Below are positions 14,160-22,567 of a stretch of 36,885 bases of DNA, piece by piece. Source of the DNA: Ruminococcus sp. (GTDB lineage Bacteria > Bacillota > Clostridia > Oscillospirales > Acutalibacteraceae); contig JAFNSO010000014.1 of assembly GCA_017384945.1 (NCBI GenBank), forward strand, positions 1 through 36,885, given 5' to 3'. A program made the position numbers and the translations under genes. The stretch's first letter is position 1, and every line of letters starts with the position of its first letter. The notes under the pieces are model-generated. The model saw only the letters and a list, made by a program, of their open reading frames with translations, made no database searches and had not been told where the DNA came from.

Positions 14160-15065
14160 ATGAAAGATACCGAGAAAAAAGTCGCTATGATACTGGAAAG
14201 CTACTCAAAGCACGAGCTCACGAGCCGTATTGACGAGGATAATATAGTAAGCAGAGACGCGCTGATTCTGATTGTTAAGGAAATAAGAAAGCTCCTTTTC
14301 CCGGGGTTCTTCGACAACAACAAGGTGAGAAGCGAGTACCTCCCCTATCTTGTCGGAGAAAGGCTGGAGTATATCGAGTACAACCTCAAAAAGCAGGTCA
14401 AAAGAGCCCTCTCAAATGAGAAGATCGACGTAGACTGTCAGAGCAAATCCGAGGAAATCGTAAGCAAATTCATCGACACAATCCCGAAGCTCAGGGAATA
14501 TCTGAGCACCGACATACAGGCGGCGTACAACGGCGATCCCGCGGCGTACAGCACCGACGAGATCGTATTTTGCTACCCGGGAGTTTTCGCGATTACGGTT
14601 TACCGAATCGCCCACGAGCTGTGGGTACTCGGGGTTCCGATGATTCCGAGAATTATCTCCGAATACGCCCACAATCTGACGGGAATTGATATTCACCCGG
14701 GAGCCACAATCGGAAAATACTTTTTCATCGACCACGGTACGGGTATAGTTATCGGCGAAACAACGGTTATCGGCGAGAACGTAAAGATTTATCAGGGCGT
14801 GACGCTCGGAGGTCTCTCGACCAGAAAGGGTCAGCAGCTAAAGGGAGTCAAGCGTCACCCGACAATCGGCGACAACGTGACGATCTACTCCAACACAAGC
14901 ATACTCGGCGGTGATACGATAATCGGAAACAACGTCGTAATCGGCGGTAATGCCTTCATCGTGAACTCGGTAGCCGAGGGAATGAAGGTCAATATCCGCA
15001 ACCCCGAGCTCGAGTACAGCGTGGACAGACGCTATGAGGACGGATTCTGGGATTTTTCAATATAA
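14160..15065 (+). CDS. cysE: Serine O-acetyltransferase
   Basis: This enzyme acetylates serine with acetyl-CoA to make O-acetylserine, the substrate of CysK. At 301 aa it is longer than the short Bacillus CysE type because of an N-terminal helical region of about 120 residues. The left-handed beta-helix is clear from its hexapeptide repeats (about residues 175-265: [53 protein letters not shown]). The catalytic Asp/His region is IDIHPG and FIDHGTG. Upstream is GGAAAGG as ribosome binding site, preceded by a small GCCCT/AGGGC hairpin. It is transcribed from the divergent promoter shared with the Rrf2 gene and ends at its own terminator. Confidence 0.95.
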   Translation: MKDTEKKVAMILESYSKHELTSRIDEDNIVSRDALILIVKEIRKLLFPGFFDNNKVRSEYLPYLVGERLEYIEYNLKKQVKRALSNEKIDVDCQSKSEEIVSKFIDTIPKLREYLSTDIQAAYNGDPAAYSTDEIVFCYPGVFAITVYRIAHELWVLGVPMIPRIISEYAHNLTGIDIHPGATIGKYFFIDHGTGIVIGETTVIGENVKIYQGVTLGGLSTRKGQQLKGVKRHPTIGDNVTIYSNTSILGGDTIIGNNVVIGGNAFIVNSVAEGMKVNIRNPELEYSVDRRYEDGFWDFSI

Positions 15066-15070
15066 TATAC

Positions 15071-15102
15071 GCGGTCGGAGAAAATCTTCGACCGCATTTT
15101 CT
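15071..15102 (+). terminator. Intrinsic terminator of cysE
   Basis: GCGGTCGGAGA (15071-15081) pairs with TCTTCGACCGC (15085-15095), one G-T pair, followed by ATTTTCTT. Confidence 0.85.
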
Positions 15103-15135
15103 TACATTTTATACTCAGTTTGTATATTATTACTA

Positions 15136-15164
15136 TTGATTTTGTCTGATTTTTGTTATATTAT
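15136..15164 (+). promoter_or_regulatory. Promoter of the small secreted protein gene
   Basis: TTGATT (15136-15141), 17-bp spacer, TATTAT (15159-15164), 30 bp upstream of the start codon. Confidence 0.65.
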
Positions 15165-15193
15165 AATATAAAATCAAAACAAGGGGGTTCGTT

Positions 15194-15697
15194 ATGAACT
15201 CAAAGATAATAAAGGGAATTCTGTGCGCGGCGCTTACTTTTGTGATGATTCTGGGAACGGTCACATTTGAAGCCGCCGCGAATAAGCCCGACATAAATAT
15301 GTCCTCCGCTCATTCAAAAATCGGGTATCCCGTATATCTGAAAGTGCTGCGCGCTGACAGAAAAGTAAAATGGAGCTCAAGCAACACTAAGGTAGCGAAA
15401 ATCGACTCAACAAAAGGAAAACACAAGGAAAGAGCCACGGTAAAATGCCTGAAAGGCGGAAAAGCGCTGATTACCGCGAAACTCGGAAAGGCAAAATTCA
15501 AGTGTAAGGTTTACGTTAAGAAAAAGGCAAAGAAAAAGGAAGCGCAAATCGTATACGGCGAATGTGTTTACATTTCATCCTCGGGCAAAAAGTACCACAG
15601 AGCCGACTGCGGTACGCTTAGGGCCAAAAAGTTTGAGGTTCAGAAATCGTGGGCAATAGCAAACGGCTACGAGCCCTGCAGAGTGTGCAATCCATAA
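15194..15697 (+). CDS. Small secreted protein: Ig-like domain plus Cys-rich YHxxxC...PCxxC module
   Basis: The protein is 167 aa with a signal peptide over residues 1-29 (cleavage near EAAA). A BIG2-like beta domain (VKWSSSNTKVAKIDSTKG...) and a Lys-rich stretch (VKKKAKKKE) follow. The C-terminal 45 residues carry YISSSGKKYHRADCGTL and GYEPCRVCNP. This His/Cys pattern is known at the ends of several secreted nucleases and competence-type proteins, where it probably binds a metal. No catalytic domain accompanies it here. Function is unknown; binding at the cell surface is a guess from the basic beta domain, which resembles the ends of other secreted proteins in this window. AAGGGGG is the ribosome binding site. 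Confidence 0.8.
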   Translation: MNSKIIKGILCAALTFVMILGTVTFEAAANKPDINMSSAHSKIGYPVYLKVLRADRKVKWSSSNTKVAKIDSTKGKHKERATVKCLKGGKALITAKLGKAKFKCKVYVKKKAKKKEAQIVYGECVYISSSGKKYHRADCGTLRAKKFEVQKSWAIANGYEPCRVCNP

Positions 15698-15708
15698 AAA
15701 GTCAAATG

Positions 15709-15747
15709 AGGCTGTCGCGTCGTAATTGACGGGACAGCCCCTTATTG
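15709..15747. terminator. Bidirectional terminator
   Basis: GGCTGTC (15710-15716) pairs with GACAGCC (15733-15739), with an inner GTC/GAC pairing. It serves the convergent genes ending at 15697 and 15748. Confidence 0.7.
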
Positions 15748-16377
15748 TTATGAAAAGTTTTGGATCGCGACCGAACTGTACTTCTGCATTCTCTCTTCGG
15801 TGTAGAGGAAAAACTCGATGAACTGATTAATACCCTCTTCGTATTTCAAAACCTCGTAGTTTTTGCCCTTGATATAGTTGTCGGGCTCACCGTAGAGCTT
15901 TTTGATTTTCTTTGAGGTGATTTTTTCGTCAAATCTTAAGCCCTCGGGAAGAACAGCCTTTAAGTCCTCGCCCAAGCCAATCTTGATCTCGCCGACCTTG
16001 CAGTCCTGATAGGACAGTGTTTGGTCGGTCGGATTCCAGAGCTGCGAGGAGAGCGATTTTCCCTCGCTGTTCTTCGGATAAACTCCGATAGAATACTTCT
16101 TAGACTCGAGACTTCCCGACTCCGTGTATTCAAAGCCGATTTTTTTCAGCTCGGAAGCGTCGCAGGGAAGCTTGAAGTCCACGCCGTTGAGGTTAATTGA
16201 CCACGTCATCAGCTTTTTCTTCTTCGCCTCGTCAACCTTGTTGTTTGTGCTTACGATTGCCGTACCCGTTTCCTGGGACACGTCCTCCCTGTCGGAGTTT
16301 GAGCTGTCTGAACCGCAAGCGCACAGGCTTAACGCGATAATCAATGCCGCGGTAATAACCGCAATTAGCTTTTTCAT
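15748..16377 (-). CDS. Lipoprotein of unknown function
   Basis: The protein is 209 aa. It has a lipoprotein signal peptide (LSLCAC, lipid Cys near residue 21), then a Ser/Asp-rich spacer and a globular domain of about 150 residues. That domain begins LMTWSINLNGVDFKLPCDASELKKIGF and contains LYGEPDNYIKGKNYEVLKYE; I do not recognise a named family. It is the last gene of the run that carries two secreted amylases (18 bp after the upstream gene), so a role in polysaccharide uptake is possible but unproven. GAGGAAA is the ribosome binding site. A shared terminator follows. Confidence 0.8.
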   Translation of the reverse strand: MKKLIAVITAALIIALSLCACGSDSSNSDREDVSQETGTAIVSTNNKVDEAKKKKLMTWSINLNGVDFKLPCDASELKKIGFEYTESGSLESKKYSIGVYPKNSEGKSLSSQLWNPTDQTLSYQDCKVGEIKIGLGEDLKAVLPEGLRFDEKITSKKIKKLYGEPDNYIKGKNYEVLKYEEGINQFIEFFLYTEERMQKYSSVAIQNFS

Positions 16378-16395
16378 TCGGATTTCCTCATTTCT

Positions 16396-19017
16396 TTATG
16401 GGTTATAGTCGCTCCAGCCGTTGTCGTAGATTTTTCCGGGTCCGGGAACGTCGAGGTCGGTCGTCTTTCCGCTGTCATTGCCGACCGTGAAGATTACGTG
16501 GGTGGCTCCCTCGGGGATTTCAATACGGAATACATCTCCGCTGACATTCTCCATGGCTGTACCCGGCCACGCCATCATCTGCGGATTTTCGTCTGACCAG
16601 AAGTAAGCGTTACAGGGATTCCAGTTGCCGCTGTTCTTGAAGTAAACGTAGTTTCCGCCTGCCTGTGTCGGAGCTTCGGTGGGAGCCTCGGTCTCGGGCG
16701 CCTGCGTAACAACAGGAGCCTGAGTCGCGGGAGTCGGAGCCGAACCGCCGCCGTAGGGCTGATTTGTCTTTCCGTAGCCCGAAAGCTTTGCGATATATTT
16801 CTGGATGCAGGTAGCGTCCTTAACGTTTACGTTGCCGTCCTCGTTTACGTCGGAGAGCGCGAGAGCCTTGCCCGCAAGGGTTTTAAGCATAGCCGCGTGC
16901 TGCTGGATAACTGTAGCGTCCTTTACGCTGACCGTATTATCGAGGTTAGCGTCGCCGTAGATACCCTGAATACTCGGCGGAGCCGTTGTGGGAGCGCTGG
17001 TAACGGGAGCCTGAGTCGGGGTCACGGGAGACGACTTGTAGTAGTCCTTCCACTCCCCGTTGACGTAGATTTTGCTCTCGCCCTGCTTAATCGAATATCC
17101 GTCCTCGCCTGTCTGGTCGGCGCCGTTGTTTGAGAAAATAACCTTCGCGCTCGTCCAGCTTTCGTCGAGGGCAATACCGTAGATGTTGCCGTCGACCTTC
17201 TTCATAGCGACTCCCGGCCACTTGCCGTTGTTTACGGTTTCGCTCGCGAAGGCGTAAGCGTAAACTGTGGGCCACTTGGAGCTTGAATTATCAAAATAAA
17301 CTGTTGTTTTTCCGTCAATTGTCTTGACCGCCTTCTTGGTGAAGGTGTAGGAATTGCTGACGGTTTTGCCGTCCTTGCTCTTACCGCTGAGCTTGAGAGT
17401 GATGCTCTGACCCTCTGCCATATCCGCGCCGATTGTGATTTTGTCACCGCTCTTGTATGCCTTTTCGGCGGCTGAGCCTAAAACGTATGTCTGAGACGTT
17501 GTGTTGTCGGCGAGCAGGGTTATCTTGGCTGTGCCGTAAAAGCTTCCGCCGTCGCTCGAGCCGTTGAAGTCGATTGAAACAGACGGTCCCGGAGCAGTCT
17601 GATTGTAAACAACCGCTACGCCCGAGGAATCAACGTTACCCGAAATCTTGCCGCCCGAAACCTTGAAGGTTGAGCCTGAAACCTGATCCTTGTAGGTGCC
17701 GTCCTTCATCTTGTGAACAGGAAGATTTACGGAACCGCCGCCGCCGAGCTTCGAGATTACAATACCCGAGGTTCCGCGCTCGTTGTACGCGCAGTCACCC
17801 TGCGAGGAAAGGTACTCGCCCTCGCCGTCGAAGTAGTTTTTGAACTTGTTGACCTCGGCAACGGGCTTTGACTTATATGTCGTATCGGTGCTGGCGTCAC
17901 CCATATTCGCGGCGGGACGCGCAAAGTAAAGCGCGGTAGCGCCCGCTCTCGAGCCGACTATAGCCCAGCACTTAACGATTGTCTGATTTGAGATATTCTT
18001 TGTGTTCGGAATGCCCTTTGAGCCTGAGTTACCCATATATGTATCGTGAGACTCACACCAGAGCACGGATTTATCAATCGCGAGACCGCTTTTGTTGTCG
18101 CCCGCGCCTGTTGAGGCGAGACCCGAAGCGTTTCGGTCGTTGGCGCAGACGAGTCTCCAGTCGCTCGCCTGGTTGTCGGTTACGTTCATATACTTTGTAT
18201 AGTTCTGAATGCTCGTACCCGCGCCGTTGAGGATTTCTCCGTATACAAACGCGTTGGGAGCGCCCTTCAGAACCGTGGGCCAGAAGTCGGAGCCGCCGTT
18301 CTCGCCGGGGAGCTCGATGTGCTTAGCCGCGTCAAAACGGAAGCCGTCTACGCCGCAGTTCACGCAGTCTGTGAGGAGCTGCTTGTACTTGCCCATAATC
18401 GTGCCGTTACCCGTATTGAGGTCGGGCAGGTCAATAGCGCCGTGAGTAACCTTGTAACGGTTGCTGTCGTCGTCCGCCATCATCGGGTCGGAATGCCAGT
18501 ACTCGTCTCGTCTGAGGTCGCCGTCAACCTGTGTGCTGACGTTGCCGAGACCGTTGCAGTGCTTGCCCTGGTCGGCAAGGTGGTTTGCTACGATATCAAC
18601 AACGACCTTTATTCCGAGCTTTTCCGCCTCTGTACACATCGCCTTGAGCTCTGACTTTGTACCGAGCCATGAGTTGCCGTCCGCTATACGGATTCCGAGC
18701 GGCTGGTAGAGCTTCCACCACTGACCGCCCTGATCTTTCCAGCTCGCGCCGTAGTCCTTCGGCGGCTGGACGGGAGAGGTCTGAACAGCGGTGTAACCCG
18801 CGTCCTTGATAGCCTTAAGGTTTGCCTTGATTGAGTTATATGACCAGTCAAAGCAGTGCAGAATCGCCGAGCCGTTGATCGTTTTCTGCGGCGCAATACT
18901 GCCGGCGGAGGTTTTTGTCTTTACCGAGTCAGCCGCTGAGGTCGGAAATGAGCCGAACGCGAACACCGAAACAAGCATACAAAGAACAAGAAACACTCCT
19001 GTAATTCTTTTATTCAA
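16396..19017 (-). CDS. Secreted alpha-amylase (GH13) with two CBM26-like modules and a type I dockerin
   Basis: This multi-modular starch hydrolase is 873 aa. Order: signal peptide (to about 29); GH13 domain with DIVANH (141-146), GFRFDAAKH with nucleophile Asp229, YGEIL with Glu261, and ESHDTY with Asp325; beta domain; CBM26-like module (about 575-660, YFDNSSSKWPTVYAYAF, then WPGVAMKK); dockerin (about 683-750) with two calcium loops DANLDNTVSVKD and DVNEDGNVNVKD; Thr/Pro linker; and a second CBM26-like module at the C-terminus. The internal dockerin indicates docking to a cohesin-bearing scaffold, as in R. bromii amylosomes. The TTG start at 19017 is 7 nt after AGGAG; a GTG at 19026 overlaps that site. 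It follows the next amylase by 81 bp. Confidence 0.94.
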   Translation of the reverse strand: MNKRITGVFLVLCMLVSVFAFGSFPTSAADSVKTKTSAGSIAPQKTINGSAILHCFDWSYNSIKANLKAIKDAGYTAVQTSPVQPPKDYGASWKDQGGQWWKLYQPLGIRIADGNSWLGTKSELKAMCTEAEKLGIKVVVDIVANHLADQGKHCNGLGNVSTQVDGDLRRDEYWHSDPMMADDDSNRYKVTHGAIDLPDLNTGNGTIMGKYKQLLTDCVNCGVDGFRFDAAKHIELPGENGGSDFWPTVLKGAPNAFVYGEILNGAGTSIQNYTKYMNVTDNQASDWRLVCANDRNASGLASTGAGDNKSGLAIDKSVLWCESHDTYMGNSGSKGIPNTKNISNQTIVKCWAIVGSRAGATALYFARPAANMGDASTDTTYKSKPVAEVNKFKNYFDGEGEYLSSQGDCAYNERGTSGIVISKLGGGGSVNLPVHKMKDGTYKDQVSGSTFKVSGGKISGNVDSSGVAVVYNQTAPGPSVSIDFNGSSDGGSFYGTAKITLLADNTTSQTYVLGSAAEKAYKSGDKITIGADMAEGQSITLKLSGKSKDGKTVSNSYTFTKKAVKTIDGKTTVYFDNSSSKWPTVYAYAFASETVNNGKWPGVAMKKVDGNIYGIALDESWTSAKVIFSNNGADQTGEDGYSIKQGESKIYVNGEWKDYYKSSPVTPTQAPVTSAPTTAPPSIQGIYGDANLDNTVSVKDATVIQQHAAMLKTLAGKALALSDVNEDGNVNVKDATCIQKYIAKLSGYGKTNQPYGGGSAPTPATQAPVVTQAPETEAPTEAPTQAGGNYVYFKNSGNWNPCNAYFWSDENPQMMAWPGTAMENVSGDVFRIEIPEGATHVIFTVGNDSGKTTDLDVPGPGKIYDNGWSDYNP

Positions 19018-19040
19018 ATTTCTCACTCCTAAATCTTTTA

Positions 19041-19076
19041 TACCGATTATCGGTAATAAACAGGTAATCAGCCTGT
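19041..19076. promoter_or_regulatory. Two palindromes between the paired amylase genes
   Basis: A perfect palindrome, TACCGATTATCGGTA (19041-19055), and a small hairpin, ACAGG/CCTGT (19060-19064 with 19072-19076), lie in the 81-bp gap between the two amylase genes. They may be an operator or an mRNA processing/stability element. No promoter pair was recognised here. Confidence 0.35.
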
Positions 19077-19098
19077 ATATTTACATCCACGTTAACTT

Positions 19099-21063
19099 CT
19101 ATTTTATCTTGACCTTCACGGTCACATACGTTGTCTTGGGCTCGTACTCCTTGTTACCCTTGAAATCAACCATAAGCCTGATTTTGTAGGTTCCCTTTTT
19201 ATACTTGCCCTTTTTGATTGTGAGCTTGCCTGTCTTTGAGTTGACGGTAATCTTTTTGTAGAGCTTCTTAGCCGTTCCGCTCTTGACCTTTGTAATCTTT
19301 ACGCTGCCCTTGACGTTGGAGAGTGTTATGACCTTGAGGTTAACCTTCTTCTTTTTGAGGGTTTTCGCCTTAACTGTCTTTGTCTTTGCCGCCTTAACCT
19401 TTGAGGGGTGCTTCTTAAGAAGATCATATGAGACGGTTTCGGTTACGGGCTCGGTTGTCGGAGGCTCTGTGGCGGGAGCTGTAGTCTCCGTCGCTACGGT
19501 TTCGGTTACGGGCTCGGTTGTCGGAGGCTCTGTGGGTAGCTCCTCGGTGTAGAAGCCGTCCTCCTTGTAGACAGCCGCGGTTTTGCCCGCCTCGAGAGAG
19601 CCTGTGAGTCTGCCGTCCTTTGAAACGAAGGTGACCCCGTTTACGTGGTCGGTGTAGGTACCCTGCGGGAGCGAGGTCTCAACGTCGATCTCCATCGTGT
19701 CGCTCGGAGAATTGTTGATAAACGCCGCGCCCTTGTCACCGCGCTTGATATAAATGAACGCCTTTTTTCTGAGGACGTTGGTCATCTCGGCGCTTGTACC
19801 CTTCATAAGGTTGTGGAATTTGTTGAACGCTACGACCTCGGGGTCAAAGTAGTTTTCGTCGCCCGCGTTGCCGATTTTGTTTGTGCCCCAAATGGTGCTC
19901 TTGTGGCGCGCCGCGGTCTGTGAGGGAGAGCTTCCCTCTGGACGGCTGAAGAACAGCGACGTCGTGTTGCCGTAGGCTGTGATAAGCGCCCAGCCGCGTC
20001 TGATTTGCTCATTGGTGAGCCAGTATGAGGAAACGCCCGGGTTGAACACCGCCTCGCCGTTCGCGTAGGTATCGTGGGACTCAACCCATGTTACAAGACG
20101 GCTCTCATCGACATTCTCGGAGGAACGGTTTGAAAGAGCCATCGCGCTGGCCGCGATAGCGCCCGACTTTCTGCCTGAGATATCGTCGAGGTACTTTCTG
20201 ACTGTATAACCGTATGAGGAAGCGGTAACGTGCATGATTTTGGCGTAGTCGGAATAACGGGAGATATTCTGCTGAACGGAGGTAGCTCCCTGCAAAACCT
20301 CGCCGTACTGGAACTCAGAGCCGTTGGGAAGAACGGTCGGCCAGAACTCGCTCGCGAACTCGGGGTCGTCGTCGGGAAGCTCGATGTGCTTAGCCGTGTC
20401 ATAACGGAAGCCGTCTGCGCCCGCCGCAACTACCTTTTTAAGATAATCGGCGATAATCTTCTGATACTTCGGGTTCTGAGTGTTTACGTCGGGAAGTCCG
20501 TTGTACCACTGGGTCACGCTCTTACGTGTGTCCTGATTCTTTGAGCCGTCGTAGTTGTGGTAAAGACCGCCGTCTATGAATCTGAGAGACGGATCTACCT
20601 TGTCCTTGTCGCCGCTTGTGTGGTTGGCGACAACATCGACGATAACCTTTACGCCGTACTTGTGAGCTTCCTCGCACATAGCCTTGAACTCTGCCTCTGT
20701 GCCGAGCTGGTAGTTTCCGATTGTGTAGTTTGTCGGCTGATAATGGTAGTACCATTTTCCGTCGCCGTACAGCTCCATTCCCGCGTTGTCGCCCTTGAGA
20801 CAGGCGTTAATCGGCGAGGTCTGAACCGCGGCGTAGCCCGCTTCGGCGATTTTCGGGATATTCTTCTTGATGTTGTTGAAGTTCCAGCTCCAGCAGTGAA
20901 GAATCAAGCCGCCTTCGATTGTCGCGTCGGAGGTCTTCTCCTCGGGAGTCGAAACTTGGGCGGAGGTGTTTTCCGCGCGGTAGGTAACGCCCATAACGGC
21001 TACCGATACCAAAAGCATAACCGATATCAGAACAGCCAGAGAGCGCCTTGCGATTGTTTTCAT
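19099..21063 (-). CDS. Secreted alpha-amylase (GH13) with Lys-rich C-terminal domain
   Basis: The protein is 654 aa. A signal peptide (first 35 or so residues) precedes the GH13 domain: DVVANHTSGD (143-152), GFRYDTAKH with nucleophile Asp222, YGEVL with Glu255, and ESHDTY with Asp331. The N-terminal half closely resembles the lipoprotein amylase at 4886-6886 (shared LYGDGKWYYH and IGNYQLGT), so the two are probably paralogues. After the beta domain comes a Thr/Pro/Glu linker with an internal DNA duplication (about 19434-19472 and 19497-19535), then a very basic domain of about 110 residues ending VKVKIK. It has no dockerin. I chose the ATG at 21063 because AAAGGA lies 9 nt upstream; another ATG at 21072 is too close to it. 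Confidence 0.93.
   Translation of the reverse strand: MKTIARRSLAVLISVMLLVSVAVMGVTYRAENTSAQVSTPEEKTSDATIEGGLILHCWSWNFNNIKKNIPKIAEAGYAAVQTSPINACLKGDNAGMELYGDGKWYYHYQPTNYTIGNYQLGTEAEFKAMCEEAHKYGVKVIVDVVANHTSGDKDKVDPSLRFIDGGLYHNYDGSKNQDTRKSVTQWYNGLPDVNTQNPKYQKIIADYLKKVVAAGADGFRYDTAKHIELPDDDPEFASEFWPTVLPNGSEFQYGEVLQGATSVQQNISRYSDYAKIMHVTASSYGYTVRKYLDDISGRKSGAIAASAMALSNRSSENVDESRLVTWVESHDTYANGEAVFNPGVSSYWLTNEQIRRGWALITAYGNTTSLFFSRPEGSSPSQTAARHKSTIWGTNKIGNAGDENYFDPEVVAFNKFHNLMKGTSAEMTNVLRKKAFIYIKRGDKGAAFINNSPSDTMEIDVETSLPQGTYTDHVNGVTFVSKDGRLTGSLEAGKTAAVYKEDGFYTEELPTEPPTTEPVTETVATETTAPATEPPTTEPVTETVSYDLLKKHPSKVKAAKTKTVKAKTLKKKKVNLKVITLSNVKGSVKITKVKSGTAKKLYKKITVNSKTGKLTIKKGKYKKGTYKIRLMVDFKGNKEYEPKTTYVTVKVKIK
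19434..19535. repeat. Direct repeat in the linker of an amylase gene
   Basis: A segment of about 38 bp is repeated at 19434-19472 and 19497-19535. It encodes the linker motif TEPPTTEPVTETV twice. Confidence 0.75.
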
Positions 21064-21101
21064 AATTATCATTCCTTTCACGTTAATTGTAATGAGGTTT
21101 T

Positions 21102-21515
21102 TTAGTGGTGGGTAGTGTCGAGGTAATTTTGCAGAATAATCGTCGCCGCTACCGAATCAACGACGTTCTTGCGCTTTTTACCCCTTGTATTTGTAGCGTT
21201 GAGATAGTTATGAGCGGTGATTGTTGTACCGCGTTCGTCCTGCATACGGACGAGAAGGCCTGTCCTCTTTTTGAGCTTCTGAGCGAAATCGCGGGCGTTT
21301 TTAGCCGAATCGCCCTCCGTACCGTCCATATTCTTCGGCAGTCCGACAACAATCATTTCCGCCTGCCGCGCCATAGCGACGCTGGACACCTTTTCAACAA
21401 GAAAATCGGGGTTCTTCTCGCTTATCTGAGCGAGCGGGGTCGCGAGCATTTCGCTTTTGTCGCAGATTGCGAGACCCGTACGGGCTTTTCCTAAATCCAC
21501 TGATAAAATTACCAT
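21102..21515 (-). CDS. ruvX: Holliday junction resolvase-like protein YqgF/RuvX
   Basis: This is an RNase H-fold protein of 137 aa, normal length, implicated in 16S rRNA 5'-end maturation (YqgF) and possibly in Holliday junction cleavage. Motifs: VDLGKARTGLA with the first catalytic Asp near the N-terminus, IVVGLPKNMDGTEG, and DERGTTITAHNYL. The start ATG has AGAGGGA upstream. It is first in a run with the two amylase genes (gap to the next gene 38 bp), so a housekeeping promoter (21584-21612) may supply some amylase transcription. Confidence 0.92.
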   Translation of the reverse strand: MVILSVDLGKARTGLAICDKSEMLATPLAQISEKNPDFLVEKVSSVAMARQAEMIVVGLPKNMDGTEGDSAKNARDFAQKLKKRTGLLVRMQDERGTTITAHNYLNATNTRGKKRKNVVDSVAATIILQNYLDTTHH

Positions 21516-21583
21516 TTTATATCCCTCTGCGTAAGAAATTTCAATATAAGAAATATAGCTTGCGTCGAAAAAGTTCTCTTTTT

Positions 21584-21612
21584 ATTGTATCAAATTTATC
21601 TGTAATAATCAA
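21584..21612 (-). promoter_or_regulatory. Sigma-A promoter of the ruvX-amylase run
   Basis: On the minus strand TTGATT (21607-21612), 17 bp, TACAAT (21584-21589). No terminator is seen between ruvX and the first amylase. Confidence 0.7.
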
Positions 21613-21655
21613 TATAAATTATGGACAATTAAGCGTATTTTTTATACCTATGACT

Positions 21656-22567
21656 TTACCACGGCTTTACGGAGCCCGTGAGCTCACTTACTGATTTTAT
21701 GCCCCTGTCGTCCATAAATCGGGAAAGTCCCTCGTTAATTTTAACGGGCGCGTAGGGGTCGGAGAAGAGAACTGTGCCGATTTGAAGCGCCGACGCTCCC
21801 GCCATAAGCATTTCAACCGCGTCCTGCCACGTTGAAACTCCGCCCATTCCGACAATCGGGATTTTGACGGCGTTATAAACCTGCCAAATCATCCTTACAG
21901 CGACGGGGAACACCGCGGGACCGCTGAGGCCGCCCGTGTTGTTGCGGATAATCGGTCTGCCCGTGTTTATGTCGATTCTCATACCCGTAAGGGTGTTTAT
22001 CATCGAAATCACGTCCGCTCCGAAGTACTCGGCGGACTTCGCGATTTCGGCTATGTCGGTAACGTTGGGGCTGAGCTTTACCATAAGCGGCTTTTTGCAG
22101 TGACGCTTTACGGCGTCGGTAATCGCTCCGACCGACTCGCAGGAGGTTCCGAACTGAACGCCGCCGCTCTTTACGTTGGGACAGCTTATGTTAAGCTCAA
22201 CGAAATCAACGTCGGAGTCGGATAGCTTCTCCGCCATGGCGCAGTAGTCCTCCTGAGTATTTCCAGCGATATTCGCGATAATCCGAGTATTCTGCTCCTT
22301 GAGCCACGGTAAGTCCTCACTGATAAAGTGGTCTACCCCCGGGTTCTGGAGACCTACGGCGTTGAGGATCCCGCCCTCCGTCTCGGCGATTCTGGGAGGC
22401 GGATTGCCGTCCCTCGGAGCGAGGGTTATTCCCTTGCAGGAAATTCCCCCAAGAGTCGAAAGCGGATAAAACTCGGAAAACTCTCTGCCGAAGCCAAAGG
22501 TTCCCGAAGCCGCGATAAGCGGGTTTGAAAACTCAACCGAACAGATTTTTACCGATAAATCACTCAT
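21656..22567 (-). CDS. pyrD: Dihydroorotate dehydrogenase B, catalytic (FMN) subunit
   Basis: This enzyme oxidises dihydroorotate to orotate in pyrimidine synthesis. The class 1B enzyme works with PyrK and passes electrons to NAD+. The protein is 303 aa. Motifs: NPLIAASGTFGFG near the start, ELNISCPNVKSGG with the catalytic Cys, and the FMN-phosphate region GMGGVSTWQDAVEMLMAGASALQIGT. The ATG at 22567 has AGGAGGTG 7 nt upstream. It overlaps the last 8 bp of pyrK, so translation is coupled. A longer frame upstream of this start is only the opposite phase of pyrK. Last gene of the run starting at 26505. Confidence 0.96.
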   Translation of the reverse strand: MSDLSVKICSVEFSNPLIAASGTFGFGREFSEFYPLSTLGGISCKGITLAPRDGNPPPRIAETEGGILNAVGLQNPGVDHFISEDLPWLKEQNTRIIANIAGNTQEDYCAMAEKLSDSDVDFVELNISCPNVKSGGVQFGTSCESVGAITDAVKRHCKKPLMVKLSPNVTDIAEIAKSAEYFGADVISMINTLTGMRIDINTGRPIIRNNTGGLSGPAVFPVAVRMIWQVYNAVKIPIVGMGGVSTWQDAVEMLMAGASALQIGTVLFSDPYAPVKINEGLSRFMDDRGIKSVSELTGSVKPW

